NCBI GenBank assembly: GCA_030562195.1
Contig: JAUJPP010000003.1
Coordinates: 48,800,602-48,864,601, forward strand
Direction: 5' to 3'
Origin: Nipponacmea schrenckii
Lineage: Eukaryota; Mollusca; Gastropoda; Lottiidae
DNA length: 64,000 nucleotides
This document shows, in pieces, positions 33,752 to 47,300 of the stretch. The translations under genes and the position numbers were made by a program. Positions within the stretch are counted from its first letter, which is position 1; each line of letters starts with the position of its first letter. The notes under the pieces were generated by a model. It ran no database searches. It saw nothing but the letters and a program-made list of their open reading frames with translations, and had not been told where the DNA came from.

Positions 33752-34693
33752 CTGAAAATCAATGTTTACATACCGGTAGTCATAAGCCTTTCGTACGTCC
33801 TACTGAATTGTAAAATGTAAATATAAAAGAAACCTGAGATCAGATATGTTCTATTTTTTAATTTAAAGCCCTGCATTTGTAATATTAGATTAGCAGTAGG
33901 CTGCCTTTGTCTTCTCTAGTACTAGACCCAATAGGCCTAGACTTAGCCTGGCTTGAACGTTCGGTTAGGCCTGATGTAGGTTATTTACCGAAGGAAAGAT
34001 AAAAGATAGATCTAATAGTAAAAACCTATGGAAAGAAATAGTTCTTTTGCTGCTAATTCGGTTCGTACAACCTACGGCACAGCAGGATTTTACCATAATT
34101 TAACTTTCTAAGAAAATAGCTCTACTTGTGTCAATATTATTGTTAGCGCGGGAAATTCTCTATTGCCCCTACTGGAAGTCGAAGTCTATTTGCCGTGACT
34201 TTCGGAGCAACGCGCAGTCTAGTTATTTATAGACGTCATTGATTCTAACCATTTTATAGGCCCTAAATCTTCCTTTCTTTTGGTCAGGAAAACTCTTTCT
34301 CTTTAGAAAACGTCTGCGACAAACATTCCAATATCCAGGCGTAGTAGTCTCGAGTAAAGACGTTAAGAGTCCCATTCCAAAACAAGAAAGATAACTCTGA
34401 TTGACTAAAACAACACCGTAACCAAAACAATACCGTAACTACCAAACAACAGTCGATTTGACCGTAACATCCCAGCCTCCTAATCGTATACTTGTGCACC
34501 ATTATAAAACATCCTTAAGATCAAAGGTCAAACTATTCTAACTTATCTTATAGAATAAAACAAACTATTACTTTAAATTAAATTCTATAATCGTCAATAA
34601 AGGTGCGTATTTTACTCGGGTATATACTGTATATACATATAATAGATTTTACATGCAAACATATTCACTTATACTGAACTGTTCTGGCTATAT

Positions 34694-37600
34694 CTATGCA
34701 TTTGACTCCAAAATGTCAGAAATTTTATCCACGGGGCGTAGCGTGGTTGCTTTTGTTTTTACATTAACAATTCTAACAAAACCCTTTTTATCCAAAACAA
34801 CACTAATAATTCTACCTAATATGTAGGAGTTCCTTTATACATTGTCGAGGACAACAACAATGTCGCCAACTGCCACATTTCTACGTGGTACGTTCCACTT
34901 TGAGCGAACCTGCATTAATGGAAGATACTCTTTTGCGAAGCGTTTCCAAAATATGTCAGCAAGGTATTGAATCTGTCGCCATTTTCTACTTGCAAAATTA
35001 TCATTCTTATTGAATAATCCCGGGGGCAAACTTTCCCCATGTTTGAACAATAACAAATGATTTGGCGTTAAAGGTTCTAAATCGTCTATATCAGACGATG
35101 CAACAATTAAAGGTCGACTGTTCAAAACAGTTTCAACCTCCCAAACGCCTCCGAAATGTGAGTCTGAAGGTGGATTGAACTCCCAATCTATTCCATGCTG
35201 TAAGAGTTCACTTCTATGGGTCCAAAAAAGTCCGTTCCGACACGTGTAAAAGGGGCTTCACCAGTAACTACCCTATCAAATGGTAAGTCCGCCATTTTCT
35301 GATCATTGACTTTTGCTCGGTACATCCTGTACATAATGCACATCCTAAATGTCCTGCTCTTTTATGGATATCTAGCAAAATCAATTTTGACAAATGACAG
35401 TTCTTGGGTAGAATCAATTGGTGTTTAAAGTTATATGAAGATCATCTCTGTTTACTATCTTTCCTTCTTTCTTCAGCTTTAGGTATTCAATGAATAAGAT
35501 GTACCAACTCACGGCTTTCTTCAATCTGTGCCAGCTAGAATAATGATTAAAACTGCATCTAAAGTTATGATTGGTCGCTGTACGCTCGTGTTAACTATAA
35601 CATGGGTAGATGTTACAGGTTTCTTCAATTCAGCATTATCCGGGGAATATCTGATGCAATTCCAGTATCCATAGGCCAAACATTGAGATTTTCTTTAATG
35701 GTGCTACTCAAGACTTGGCTATTACAGGAGTACAACTAATGTTACCATCGGAATCTTCAAGTCGCAGATAAATGATGACACCATAGGCTATGTCGCTGGC
35801 ATCACTGAAACTATGTAGTTGGTGATATCTTTCGTGTAGCAACGTGGCACTGACAGCTGTTCTAGTTTCTGTAGGTCATTCAGCCAGGTATTCCAGTGTT
35901 TTTCGTCCATTTCTGAAATACGATCATCCCCTCCAAGACCTTTCTGGCACAGGGTCCGTAGAATAAGTTTCGCTGGTTACACGAACGGTGAAGCTAGTCC
36001 AAGCGGATCATAGACTGAGGCGATTGTTGAAAGCATTCCTCTTCGGGTTGTTGGTTGTTGCTGTAGATTGATTCTGAATTCCAAGGTATCGATTTCTATG
36101 ACGTATGGGTGACGTTGTCGTAAGCTGTTCTTCTTAAAGCAAGGTTGACACAAGAAAGAGAAGATGTAGCGCCAAACAAATGCACAACCATTCTGTAGAT
36201 GCAGGGTTTCTGATTCAAATCACCACCTGGCCACCATATAAATCTAAGATAGTCCCTGTCTTCCTTTGGTACCAGACATTGAAAAAACATACTATTAATG
36301 TCTCCCATAACACCATGATAGGACTGTCTAAATCCCAGCAATACTCCAGTAAGGTTATTTGTCATGTCGGGTCCCTGCAACAGCATGTCATTTGGGGATA
36401 TTCCACCATACTTTGCTGCACAGTCGAATACGACCCTTATCTTATCTTGTTTCTTTGCGTGATAAACACCGAAGTGGGGTAGGTACCAGACTCTTCCATT
36501 GTCTTTGTATATCTCGTCTTCTGGAACAATCTCTGCATATCCATCATCTAATATTTTTGCCATAAATACTTCGTAATCTTCACGGAATTTTGGATTAAGT
36601 TTCATCTTTCTTTGAAGGGACTTCAGTCGGTTTTCAGCCTGATTCAGATTGTCGGAAAGCTGTATATTCTGGTCTTTAAAAGGTAGTTTCATGCTGTAGT
36701 GCCCATTTTCAAATTTTAGTGAGACTTCAACCTTTTGTAAGAAGAGTTTGTTAAGTTGAGAATTTTCTTTTTTATCGTCTATTATCCGTTCTGTAAAATC
36801 GAGACTAATGGACTGCTTTACCAGATTTTCCAACTGATTTTGTTGTACTATTTTCTCATCCATCAATACATCTACCCTGTTGACGATTGGTACTGCATTA
36901 GCAATTTCTCCAGTTCTTACAAGGTTCCATATCAACCATCCAAATCTTGACCTAACTGCGTTGGGACTTCCCTTGGGCCCAGTTCTGATATCTAAGGGAG
37001 AATAGGCATTCGGAACATTATTTCCGATGAGGAGACCAATCTCGCAGTCTGTTTCTGTATGTGAATCCCATCGAAATGAGACAAGTTATCAATATGAGCC
37101 TGGGTTGGTACATATTGATTGGTTACTGGTATTACATCTTCCGTATAAACAGACGGTAAGTTGATGATTTCCTCAGAATTTAGGCCACAAATTTGAATTC
37201 CTTCTACCTGGTAGGTGAACATAGTGTGTGGTTTTACCATGCTTTCTAAAGTTATTCTTCTTCTCTTGCTTTGTCCACATATCTGTCTCATTATGTTGGT
37301 GGTGCAAAAGCAGACACTGCTACAAGGGTCGTGAAAGGCATATGTGTAGATGCAGCGACTACTGTTTCTGATCTTGACTTTGACTGGTACTATAGCCATG
37401 GTGCATTGGTTTCCGCCAGCCTCCGTATGAGTAACCACTCCTTCGCTAGTTTCTACTCTCGTGCTTACCACTGTTCCAGACTTGGGCTCTGTCCTTTCAC
37501 CAGGTGTTGAATTCATATGAAGTACTGTTGGATGACGATCATTACAATGCTGACAATATTCTCTTTGATGGCAGTACCTTTTCATGTGACCTTCACGTAG

Positions 37601-39263
37601 ACAACCATAGCAGATTCTGTTGTCTTGAATAAACTGAGATCTTTCATCATAGGGTAGAGCCTCAAATTCTTTACAACTGTTTATGTTATGTTGCTTTTTA
37701 CAGAAAAGACAGGTTGCAGATTGTTGTGAGTTTTACAGTGACTGTCTCTTGCGATCATTTTGGTTTTGGCTTTGACTTCTTCTCTCGAATCCATTGTTGA
37801 CTTCCTGTTGTCCTGTTGAAAATGAACCTCTAGATTTTCTTATTGTAGTAGTTTTATTGTTTGAAGTTTTTAGTTCATCTTTGAGGGCTATCCGTCCATA
37901 GATGGGATCATTTGATTTTCTGGATTCTGTATTTACCAACTCCACTAATTCTTGGAATTTAACAGCTCTCTTGTCGTTTCTGGCTTTTTTCAGCGATGGT
38001 TCTCCATTTGTCGTGAATGAAGTAAGGAACTTTCTTCAAAGTCTGTCTGAGGCTTTCTGGATACTCAAGAATGGCTTCACGGTCAACGTCCTTTGCAGAA
38101 TATAGACATTCATTTAGCAATATGGAAAAACTATCTAGGCCTTTGGAGTCATCGGATCTTACAATTGGGGAATTCAAAAGTTTCTTTAAGCAGTTACTAG
38201 CAATTATCTCACTGTTTCCGTAACGTGTTTCCAGATCTTGTAAAGCTCTATCTAATGCCAAGTTTGACTTCAGGCTACTGTAGCTGCGAACTATTATGCT
38301 ATTTGGTTCACCTCTTGTGTATTGCTCCAAAAAACTGAGTCATCCTTCATCTGTTGTAGTGTTCTCGATAATCAGACTGTTGAATTGTCGGATAAATCTT
38401 CTATAAGCCAGTAAATCACCATCAAAAAGTTGTACTGTTAGGGTTGTTTTTTTCAAATTCTTGATTAGCGAATGTAGGACATATTCGTTGGATGTATCCT
38501 CTATGACGTTTTTAAAAGTTACTGGTTTATCCTCGTTTGTAGTTGAATTCGATTCTTTATTTCTATTGTTGTTCGAGTCCATATTTCCTAAAATTATTGT
38601 GGTCGAATCATCAGCTGGTTTAGTGACATCTCTTCGCAATTGTCTTTCTGCTATACAATCATCATCTAGTAACTTACGCTGTTCCCTGGTTATTTCCAAT
38701 TTTGTTTCCAAATCCAGCTGCTCTTCTTGGAATCTGAGCTTCATTTGTTCTGCCTCAATTCTGTGCCATTTTTCGAGTGCCTTGGCCTCCGCTTTGAGCT
38801 CAATTTCTTTGGCTTTAATTGAGTTTAAAGATGATCTACTCGAAATGCTATGATAGCCGGTAATGGTCGAGGATTTGCCTCTTCTGGAAAGAGGACTTCC
38901 GTTACGTGATCTTCTTTGAACGGGTGAGTGGTGACGACTATGATCTTCTTGTATATTAGTGATATTTTTTGAAGGATTCTTGCTTCTCTGACTCCTTTGT
39001 TTTGACTTCTGCGAATTTGCTTTGTATTCCCTTTTATTCAAGCTATTTTGTCGATAGGTTTGTCGATCGTTTGATTCTGAATTAGGATACTGTAACTGGT
39101 TACCATTTTTGTCGGTTATTGAGTGTCCAATTTTTTCTTCGTTCAGTTGTTCTTTGTCTTCATAATCTGATTGGTCGCTTTGTTCTCCGGCTTGTTGTTC
39201 CATTTGTTGTTTTTTGACAGACGATCTTCTACTTGAGCCTGGAGAGTTTTGACTTTTCCACAT
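34694..39263 (-). pseudogene. Decayed BEL/Pao LTR retrotransposon coding region
   Basis: Read on the minus strand, Gag comes first (38340-39263, charged and coiled; then LEQYTRGEPNSIIVRSYSSL after a TGA; then CCHC knuckles CYGCLREGHMKRYC and CQHCNDRHPTVLH near 37540-37600). Next is a protease region (YAFHDPCSS where D-x-G-S is expected). Reverse transcriptase at 36096-36935 has VWYLPHFGVYHAKKQDKIRV, VFDC, LLQGPDMTNNL and HLFGATSS. RNase H and integrase remnants follow (35130-36090). The integrase C-terminus is at 34835-35125 (LPPGLF, WRQIQYLADIFWKRFAKEYL). The integrase catalytic core appears deleted between about 35240 and 35100. Many stops and shifts are present. Paired LTRs could not be found, so the ends are unknown. 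Confidence 0.85.
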
Positions 39264-39683
39264 GCATGGAGCATGTTGTTAATTCACTAACAAGATGCTT
39301 GTTGAGAACTTCAATATCTGATCGGGTTGGTATTTCCTTTGTTTTAGAAAATCGTCGTTTTGTTAAACTGCATAGGCCAATTTTGTTACTTTTGTCTTGA
39401 ATTCGAGCCACATTAGATACAAATATTTTTTGCAATATTTTCTCTCCTTGTCATTTCGATCTGTTCCTTTAACAACAATGCTCCATTTAAAATTAGTCAT
39501 TCTCAGAATATCATACTTTAGTTTCAAACAATTCGATGGTGATTTTAATTCATCTCCATCATCAAACATTGGTATAGCAACTTCTAATGCAGTTTGAGCC
39601 ATGATATCAAAGAATTCTGGCTTTATAAAATCCCACATAGACAATTTTCTCAGCTCCAATAATAACCTGGATGCTAAACGCAT
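39230..39683 (-). pseudogene. Unidentified coding fragment, frameshifted
   Basis: Two overlapping minus-strand frames appear to be one protein: MRLASRLLLELRKLSMWDFI, LKSPSNCLKLKYDILRM, then a shift to RRFSKTKEIPTRSDIEVLNK. The style (LLLELRK, FIKPEFFD, S.CLKLKYDI) resembles a repeat-associated family of uncharacterised invertebrate proteins, but I cannot name a domain. It sits just upstream of the BEL gag in the same orientation, so it may be an insertion into the element's 5' part or an unrelated exon. Confidence 0.4.
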
Positions 39684-39910
39684 TTGTTGTGAGGAGTATT
39701 GTGCCCTCTTTAGAGGGTTATCTTTATTTTGTCATAATTGAAAAAACTTCTTTTCTAAGCAATCAGATGCATTTGATTTGAAACGCCCACATGCAATGTC
39801 GAATTGTAAGAGTAGGCTCCGCCTTGACTGTACTCCATGTGCATTTTCTTGACCTTTGCACTTTATCCGTTGTCGTATAATATTGTTTTACAATATTCAT
39901 CCATAACAAT

Positions 39911-41600
39911 TTGGACAGAAACAATATGACTATCTTTCTGCCAAACCTGATTGCAGCGAGAGACACTTACACTTTGCCTAAGATTCATAAGAATCCTACC
40001 AAGAATTGGTTTATGCCTAATAGAATCCCTCAAGGCCACCCCAATATCTCAGACTGTGGTTGTGAGTCGTATCCAGTGTCAGAATACATTGATCATTTCT
40101 TACTACCACTAGCATGTCAATATCGAGCCTACCTTAAGGACACAACTGACTTTGTCAATAAAATAAAAATCTCCAAGTTCCTACAAATGCTATTTAAATT
40201 TCTATTGATGTAACTTCTATGTACACCAATATCGACAACACTTCTGAAATAATGGCAGTTCGCAAAGCTTTCAATAGAAACAGACCCGACGATGCTATTC
40301 TAAAGCTTTTAGAGATTTGTCTTAGCCGCAACGATTTCACATTTAAACCAGGGTTCCCTTATTTTCATATATATACATAATTGGACCGGTAATACTTATA
40401 TCAATAGAAAGTAGAGGTGTTCTAATGACTAGGAAAAATACCAGATGGTCCCACAAGTCCTTAATTAACTCGTAATTAGGCTAATTAGGTATGTACGTCA
40501 AGCCTTAAATGTCGTTAATCTTTTTTTTGATCACCCAGTCTGTTAATTCGGTACATAACCGGACGCTGTGGTTGTTAAGTATGCACGCATGCGTACTTCC
40601 CCACATTCCTTAATATTTTCCACAACAAAAATGGCATTTTAGTATTTCATTTATTATCTCTAGCAAAACGCAATAAAACGTTTAAATATCACTTTGTAAA
40701 AACATTATGAATTAATTTAAATAAATTTTAACTCACTAATAATAAAATACAAAATCAATTCTTACACACCTTCATTCATATGACGTCATTTGGTCACATG
40801 AACAAACAGGAGTCCAAATTTAGCGTTTTAACGCAGATCAGAGTCAAATGGATTCCTCAAGCATTTCTACGTCCACATAGGCCTTTTGAACATGAGAATA
40901 CATGGATTATTCATTAGAAACCCCAATTAATCAATTAGTAAGCTTACTTTGGCTCTAATTAATGAGGGAACCCAACTTTAGTGGTAAAACATTTCTACAA
41001 AATTCAGGTACAGCCATGGACAAACGATTCGCCCCTTCGTACGCAAACCTTTTCATGGCAGAGTGGGAACGTGAGGTATTACTCCTTTATCCATTTGCCC
41101 CACTTTTTTATGGAAGCTTTTTAGATGACATTTTCGTGGTATGGACTTACTCTATAGAACAGTTTTGGCAAGTCTTTGAAATCCTCAACAACCACCATCC
41201 GTCCATCAAACTAACGGCCAACGTAAGCCACAAAAGCATAGATTTTCTCCATACCACTGTCTTTGCAGACGATTCCATAGCAGATACTATAAATTAGCTA
41301 TTAGGCTAAAGTATATTTCAAAGAAACCGACACTCATCTACTTTTGCATAAGAGCTCATTTCATCCAAAACATACCTTTTCTGGAATAATTAAGTCACAA
41401 GATTTCATCGAATTTGCACAAGGTCTTCTGATTTCAACCAAGTCTGTACGATTGTTTTCTTTGTACTTAAGTTCATGCAAAAAATGTCCCAAACAATATG
41501 TGGGAGAAACGAAGAACAAATTACGCACTTGTTTTAATGCTCACAAATATTAACTTTTATAAGACAATTTAGCGCATAGAAATCGACTTGCCCGACTTCC
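39911..41600 (+). pseudogene. Penelope-like element, split by a MITE
   Basis: The plus strand encodes TYTLPKIHKNPTKNWFMPNR, then GCESYPVSEYIDHFLLPLAC in 39911-40213. Past a shift and a MITE (40351-40973) it continues FLQNSGTAMDKRFAPSYANL, YGSFLDDIFVVW (the catalytic -DD-) and HHPSIKLTANVSHKSIDFL (40974-41297). A zinc/GIY-YIG-type end follows with CKKCPKQYVGETKNKLRTCF (about 41460-41550). The order RT then GIY-YIG nuclease is diagnostic of Penelope-like elements. Frameshifts, missing palm segments and the MITE make it inactive. Confidence 0.85.
40351..40973. mobile_element. 0.62-kb MITE with GGGTTCCCT termini
   Basis: The ends GGGTTCCCT and AGGGAACCC are inverted, and the element interrupts Penelope coding sequence. 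A partial copy is at 13471-13842. It has no ORF. The target duplication is not clear (possibly only a few bases), so the superfamily is unassigned. Confidence 0.65.
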
Positions 41601-41999
41601 AAACTTTGTCAATCTAGGAAAGCCCATTAAATTGAGACATTTAACACAGCAAGACCCATAGGACTTAATATTCACCACAGTGCGGCAGAGCACCCTTTGT
41701 CGCCCCCTTCAATACAACTAGTAATAAAGCAAGCAAGATAATTCATGCCAATTATAAGAGTCTTCAAGAGAAATTCCCCCATGTCTATAAGCAAAAAATG
41801 AAAGTTGCATTTTCCAAAAATCAGAACTTAAATGACAACCTTGTTCATAGCAAACTAAAAACAATCTATACTTAATAGGTACTATACTTGGGCGAGTTAT
41901 TACTTTTTTTTCATCTAATTTCAGATCAGAACAGAACAGAAGAAAACCATATAACAGACCCAGATCCCCATTTCTCAATAAAATATTTGTTCAACCCCA

Positions 42000-42135
42000 G
42001 GCCTGTACATCGGGTAGAATCAATCCCTCACATCCCCGAAATTTAATTAAAATTCAAGAAAAAACTTTCATCATTACCGATAATTCTTGTCAACCTCTCA
42101 GACAAATTGGCTACCATTATAAATGTGGGCGTATT
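42000..42135. repeat. Relic terminus of a compound-repeat element
   Basis: The segment CAGACAAATTGGCTACC...ATAAATGTGGGCGTATTA has the GTGGGCGTAT terminus shared by the compound elements. It also resembles the right end of the insertion near 61640-61680. Its left partner was not found. From 42.1 to 43.8 kb I see no other gene or element. Confidence 0.45.
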
Positions 42136-43794
42136 ACGATGGCCATTGCTATTATTAACATTCTAAGAACAAAGTTCACCATCTATTTCTCTTTAAACTG
42201 TCGTTTTCAATACAGTCTGTTTCATTTTTTCAAATATCAAACCTGGTAGATACAGTGTTTATTCTGATTGGATCAAAATTCAAACAAACCAATTAAAAGT
42301 TCAGAATTTCAAACCATTAAAATCTGTACTGAACTGTCTGAGCACAAATCACCTTGTCCACTACAGTGAGCTTTATCTTAACATTTCTCACCACACCAAA
42401 GCAGTACAGAGAGTATAAACAAAAAATAAGTTATATGGAGATGTTTTGGTAAGTATAATTTAGTAAAGGGTCGTTTTTTTTATATTTACTCCCTAACCCT
42501 CTTTATGTAAAATATGAACCCCGAAAACCAAACTATTAATTTTCAAACGCCAATACTAATTTAAGAGTTTATTATAAATAAAGCATATTATAGAAACATT
42601 TTCAGGTGTAACTTTTGGTCATTTGTTTACTGACCGTTTTAAGTTTTAAAAACGTCGATATATAGTTTTATATGTTTAAATGACGTTACTGGTTTTCATT
42701 TTTAAGTAAACAGTTCTTTATGTCTTTCCATGTCAACAAAATTGGAGAATAACAGAAAGACTACAAAGAAGATCCAGTGGATAAATCAAGCAAAATATGA
42801 ATAATGAACATCAAACATCAATTGGGAATTGTATTTTTTTTTTAATTTTAAATCTGTGGAGGTATTTACTGATAAGATTAAAGTGTCCTTTTCTGTTGCT
42901 TTTTAAAAGAAATATAATCTATATTTTTGAAGCGAAATTTGAGCTTTACAATTGCCGACATATATCAGAATTTGGATAGTATATTTTTATAACTGGTGAT
43001 TTTAATTTCAAATTCCAGATGGAACGATGTCATCTACATTAGTACCTTCCAACTGCTTTTAGCCAAGATCTTTTGAACGTAAAATTTATCACCTGACAAA
43101 ACAGAATTCTAGAAATTTAACAGAATTCCGGAACGCTCAGAACTAGACTTAGGTAAGAAGTGATATTCTTTAAGTTTTAAATAATAACACAATATACATA
43201 TTCCAATACCAATAAATTGATTTGATACTGAAATTTTCAGTATTATCAATCATTGATAAAACATTATACACTTAGATCAGTACTGACAAATTTGCACTAA
43301 AAATCATTATACAATATACTTTATAATGCTAATGAACTGTGTCAGTTTTAAACCTCAAATACCTAAAGCACATCCAGATAGACATGAATGTATTTGTAGT
43401 TCTAATACTACTTCCTGCTAAAATGGCCCTTACAATTGTTAGAAGCATGATCGATTCTATTTCAGCCATAATTCGTAAATTTCTAATAACTTTCATACAA
43501 AACTTATAGACAGAAAATAAGGAATATTTTGATATGTCCACATTTTCCTTCTAAGAGCTTTTAATCTTCTTAAGAAGGACGTTTGTAGCTTCCATGATTA
43601 TTATTATAACTTATTTCCTACGTAACTTACACAATTTTATTCTGTTACACATAATCAACAGGTCGCGTATTTTAATAACTTAACGTAGTAAGATTATGTC
43701 ATGTGGCTTGAGCACTGCCTCTTGTCTGTTAGACATCTAAGATATAAGTTAACAAAACTAGTTTCAGAATAGTTTTCTTCCATTTCCAGATTCT

Positions 43795-43945
43795 CAGCTA
43801 ATACCATATTTATCTAAGTAACTAACATAGTTTTTGAAGTGAATACCATAGTTTTGTAAGTTAATACCATAGTTTTGTAAGAATACCATAGTTTCGTAAG
43901 TTAATATCATAATCTTGGAAGTTAATACTATAGTTAATACTATAC
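43795..43945 (+). repeat. Degenerate about 22-bp minisatellite beside the fold-back arm
   Basis: Six or so units resembling TTAATACCATAGTTTTGTAAG lie directly outside the left arm. A different about 22-bp degenerate repeat (TTGACTCCCTGGTTTCTCAG-like, 47370-47460) lies outside the right arm. Confidence 0.65.
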
Positions 43946-43976
43946 TATGGAACGCCGTAGCTGTCTTATGCGGTAT

Positions 43977-45078
43977 TAGTATCATTATATGGGGTCCTAA
44001 CTTCATTATATGGTGTCCTAACATCGTTATATGGTGTCCTAACTTCATTATATGGTGTCCTAACTCCATTATATGGTGTCCTAACTTCATTATATGGGGT
44101 CCTAACTTCATTATATGGTGTCATAACCTAATTATATGGGGTCCTAAATTTATTATATGGTGTCCTAACTTCATTATATGGTGTCCTAACTTCATTATAT
44201 GGGGTCCTAACTTCATTATATGGTGTTCTAACTTCATTATATGCGGTCATAACTTCATTATATGGTGTCCGTACTTTATTAGGCCTACATGGTGTCCTAA
44301 CTTCATTATATGGGGTCCAAACTTCATTATATGGTGTTCTTACTTCATTATATGGGGTCCTAACTTCATTATATGGTGCCCTAACTTCGTTATATGGTGT
44401 CCTACCTTCATTATATGGGGTCTTAACTTCATTATATGGTGTCCTAACTTCATTATATGGTGTCCTAACTTCATTATATGGTGTCCTAACATCGTTATAT
44501 GGTGTCCTAACTTCATTATATGGGGTCCTAACTTCATTATATGGGGTTCTAACTTCATTATATGGTGTCCTAACTTCATTATATGGGGTCCTAACTTCAT
44601 TATATGGTGTCCTAACATCGTTATATGGTGTCCTAACGTCATTATATCGGGTCCTAACTTCATTATATGGGGTTCTAACTTCATTATATGGTGTCCTAAC
44701 TTCATTATATGGGGTCCTAACTTCATTATATGGGGTCCTAACTTCATTATATGGTGTCCTAATATCGTTATATGGTGTCCTAACTTCATTATATGGTGTC
44801 CTAACATCGTTATATGGTGTCCTAACTTCATTATATGGTGTCCTAACTTCATTATATGGGGTCCTAACTTCATTATATGGTGTCCTAACATCGTTATATG
44901 GTGTCCTAACGTCATTATATGGGGTCCTAACTTCATTATATGGGGTCCTAACTTCATTTTATGGTGTCCTAACATCGTTATATGGGGTCCTAACTTCATT
45001 ATATGGGGTCCTAACTTCATTATATGGGGTCCTAACTTCATTATATGCTGTCCTAACTTCATTATATGGTGTCATTAC
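43977..45078 (+). repeat. 21-bp satellite array, left arm
   Basis: About 52 units of 21 bp. Because 21 is a multiple of 3 and the unit has no stop in several frames, long artefactual ORFs (391 aa plus, 240 aa minus) arise. Variants differing at GGTGTCC/GGGGTCC and TTCA/ATCG are interspersed rather than blocked, suggesting repeated exchange among units. Confidence 0.9.
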
Positions 45079-46149
45079 TTCATTATGTGATGTGGTCAGT
45101 CGTCTAGATTAGTCCGTTTAATTAGGGCTTTTTAAGGAGGAGACTACTCTTTATGCCAGGACACTGGACGATGTATCTTAAGTTATTAGCAAGATCTCCC
45201 CTTGAAATTTTATATTAATTTTCAAACCAACAAAATACGTGATTTCAAAACGTGTGGATTGTCTGACCATCTAAGTTACTAGTAGACCTATAGGGGATAG
45301 AATCAGAATTGAACAAGATGGGGACGTCAAAGCATTGATTTCTCAAAAACATTAACAGCGAATAAATATTCTATAACTGTGTGAAAAAACCGTCGAAACT
45401 AAGAATTAGGCTCATAGATCATTGAATATGCATGTTACTGAATATTTATGTTGCCAGCAGGAACATTGACACGGAAATTATGCTGCATCGCAGTTTGTGA
45501 ATAAAAAATTTATCAATCAACGTCATAATCAAACATTTATTCATTAATTGACAGTTCAGGAATTCAAAATAAAAAGTCATTGACACGGGAGCTTCCCAAT
45601 CAACACATAAAAATTATTGGAACGAAGGTTCTTCTTCACATTTTTTTTTTTGGTCGGTTGTTGTCATGCCTCGGACGTCGGTTAAAAAAACAGTTTTTTC
45701 TCCGATATGACTCCCTAGGAAATGAAGGTGCTCGAAATTGAACACATTGGCTCTCAAACGAAGATGAAATACAAAGTCTCTAGCTTTCAAACAAGCTTTA
45801 AATTTAACTTGACTTCATACTTGTGCTTATGGTAAGATTCTAAAAATGGAACAGAAACGTCATCTCTTACGTCATTTGACAGTCATCAAGGGACATAACT
45901 AAATACAACTTTGACTCTCAGACCACATTACCTAAATACACTAATACCTGCACAGTAAAACCTACATCCAGTACGACTTCTAAGCAGATTTTTTTATGTA
46001 AATAAGAAATAGGCTACTGTTAAACAAGGGAGATCTTTAGAATTTAAGACGTGTCTTCCATTTAAAAATTAAACAGTTCCCTGGATAAAGAGTAGTCTCC
46101 TCCTTCAAAAACCCTAAATTAACGGACTATTAATCTAGACTACTGACCA

Positions 46150-47300
46150 CATCACGTAATGAAGTTAGGACACCATATAATGAAGTTAGGACACCATATA
46201 ATGAAGTTAGGACACCATATAATGAAGTTAGGACACCATATAACGATGTTAGGACACCATATAATGAAGTTAGGACACCATATAATGAAGTTAGAACCCC
46301 ATATAATGAAGTTAGGACACCATATAATGAAGTTAGGACCCCATATAATGAAGTTAGGACACCATATAACGATGTTAGGACACCATATAATGAAGTTAGG
46401 ACACCATATAACGATGTTAGGACACCATATAATGAAGTTAGGACACCATATAATGAAGTTAGGACCCCATATAATGAAGTTAGGACACCATATAATGAAG
46501 TTAGGACACCATATAATGAAGTTAGGACCCCATATAATGAAGTTGGGACCCCATATAATGAAGTTAGGACCCCATATACTGAAGTTAGGTCACCATATAA
46601 TGAAGTAAGGACACCATATAATGAAGTTATGACCGCATATAATGAAGTTAGGACCCCATATAATGAAGTAAGGACCCCATGTAATGAAGTAAGGACACCA
46701 TATAACGATGTTAGGACACCATATAATGAAGTTAGGACACCATATAACGATGTTAGGACACCATATAATGAAGTTAGGACACCATATAATGAAGTTAGGA
46801 CCCCATATAATGAAGTTAGGACACCATATAATGAAGTTAGGACACAATATAATGAAGTAAGGACACCATATAATGAAGTAAGGACACCATATAATGAAGT
46901 TAGGACACCATATAATGAAGTAAGGACACCATATAATGAAGTTAGGACACCATATAATGAAGTTAGGACCCCATATAATGAAGTTGGGACCCCATATAAT
47001 GAAGTTGGGACCCCATATAATGAAGTTAGGACCCCATATACTGAAGTTAGGTCACCATATAATGAAGTAAGGACACCATATAATGAAGTTATGACCGCAT
47101 ATAATGAAGTTAGGACCCCATATAATGAAGTAAGGACCCCATGTAATGAAGTTAGGGCACCATATAATGAAGTTAAGACACCATATAATGAAGTAAGTAC
47201 ACCATATAATGAAGTCAGGACACCATATAATGAAGCCAGGACACCATATAATGAAGTTAGGACACCATATAATGAAGTCAGGACACAATATAATGATACT
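46150..47300 (-). repeat. 21-bp satellite array, right arm
   Basis: The same unit as the left array in reverse orientation, about 55 units. It contains an internal duplication: the block with ATGACCGCATATAATG and CCCCATGTAATG occurs at 46620-46690 and again at 47085-47150, so part of the array expanded as a multi-unit block. Confidence 0.9.

Noticed and set aside
43915..45090. A 391-aa open frame with IIWCPNF heptads, plus similar frames on the other strand and in 46159-47312
   Set aside because: These come from a stop-free 21-bp tandem repeat that leaves several frames open on both strands. They are not protein genes.
43977..47300. CRISPR-like array
   Set aside because: The 21-bp units are contiguous with no spacers, the genome is animal, and there are no cas genes.
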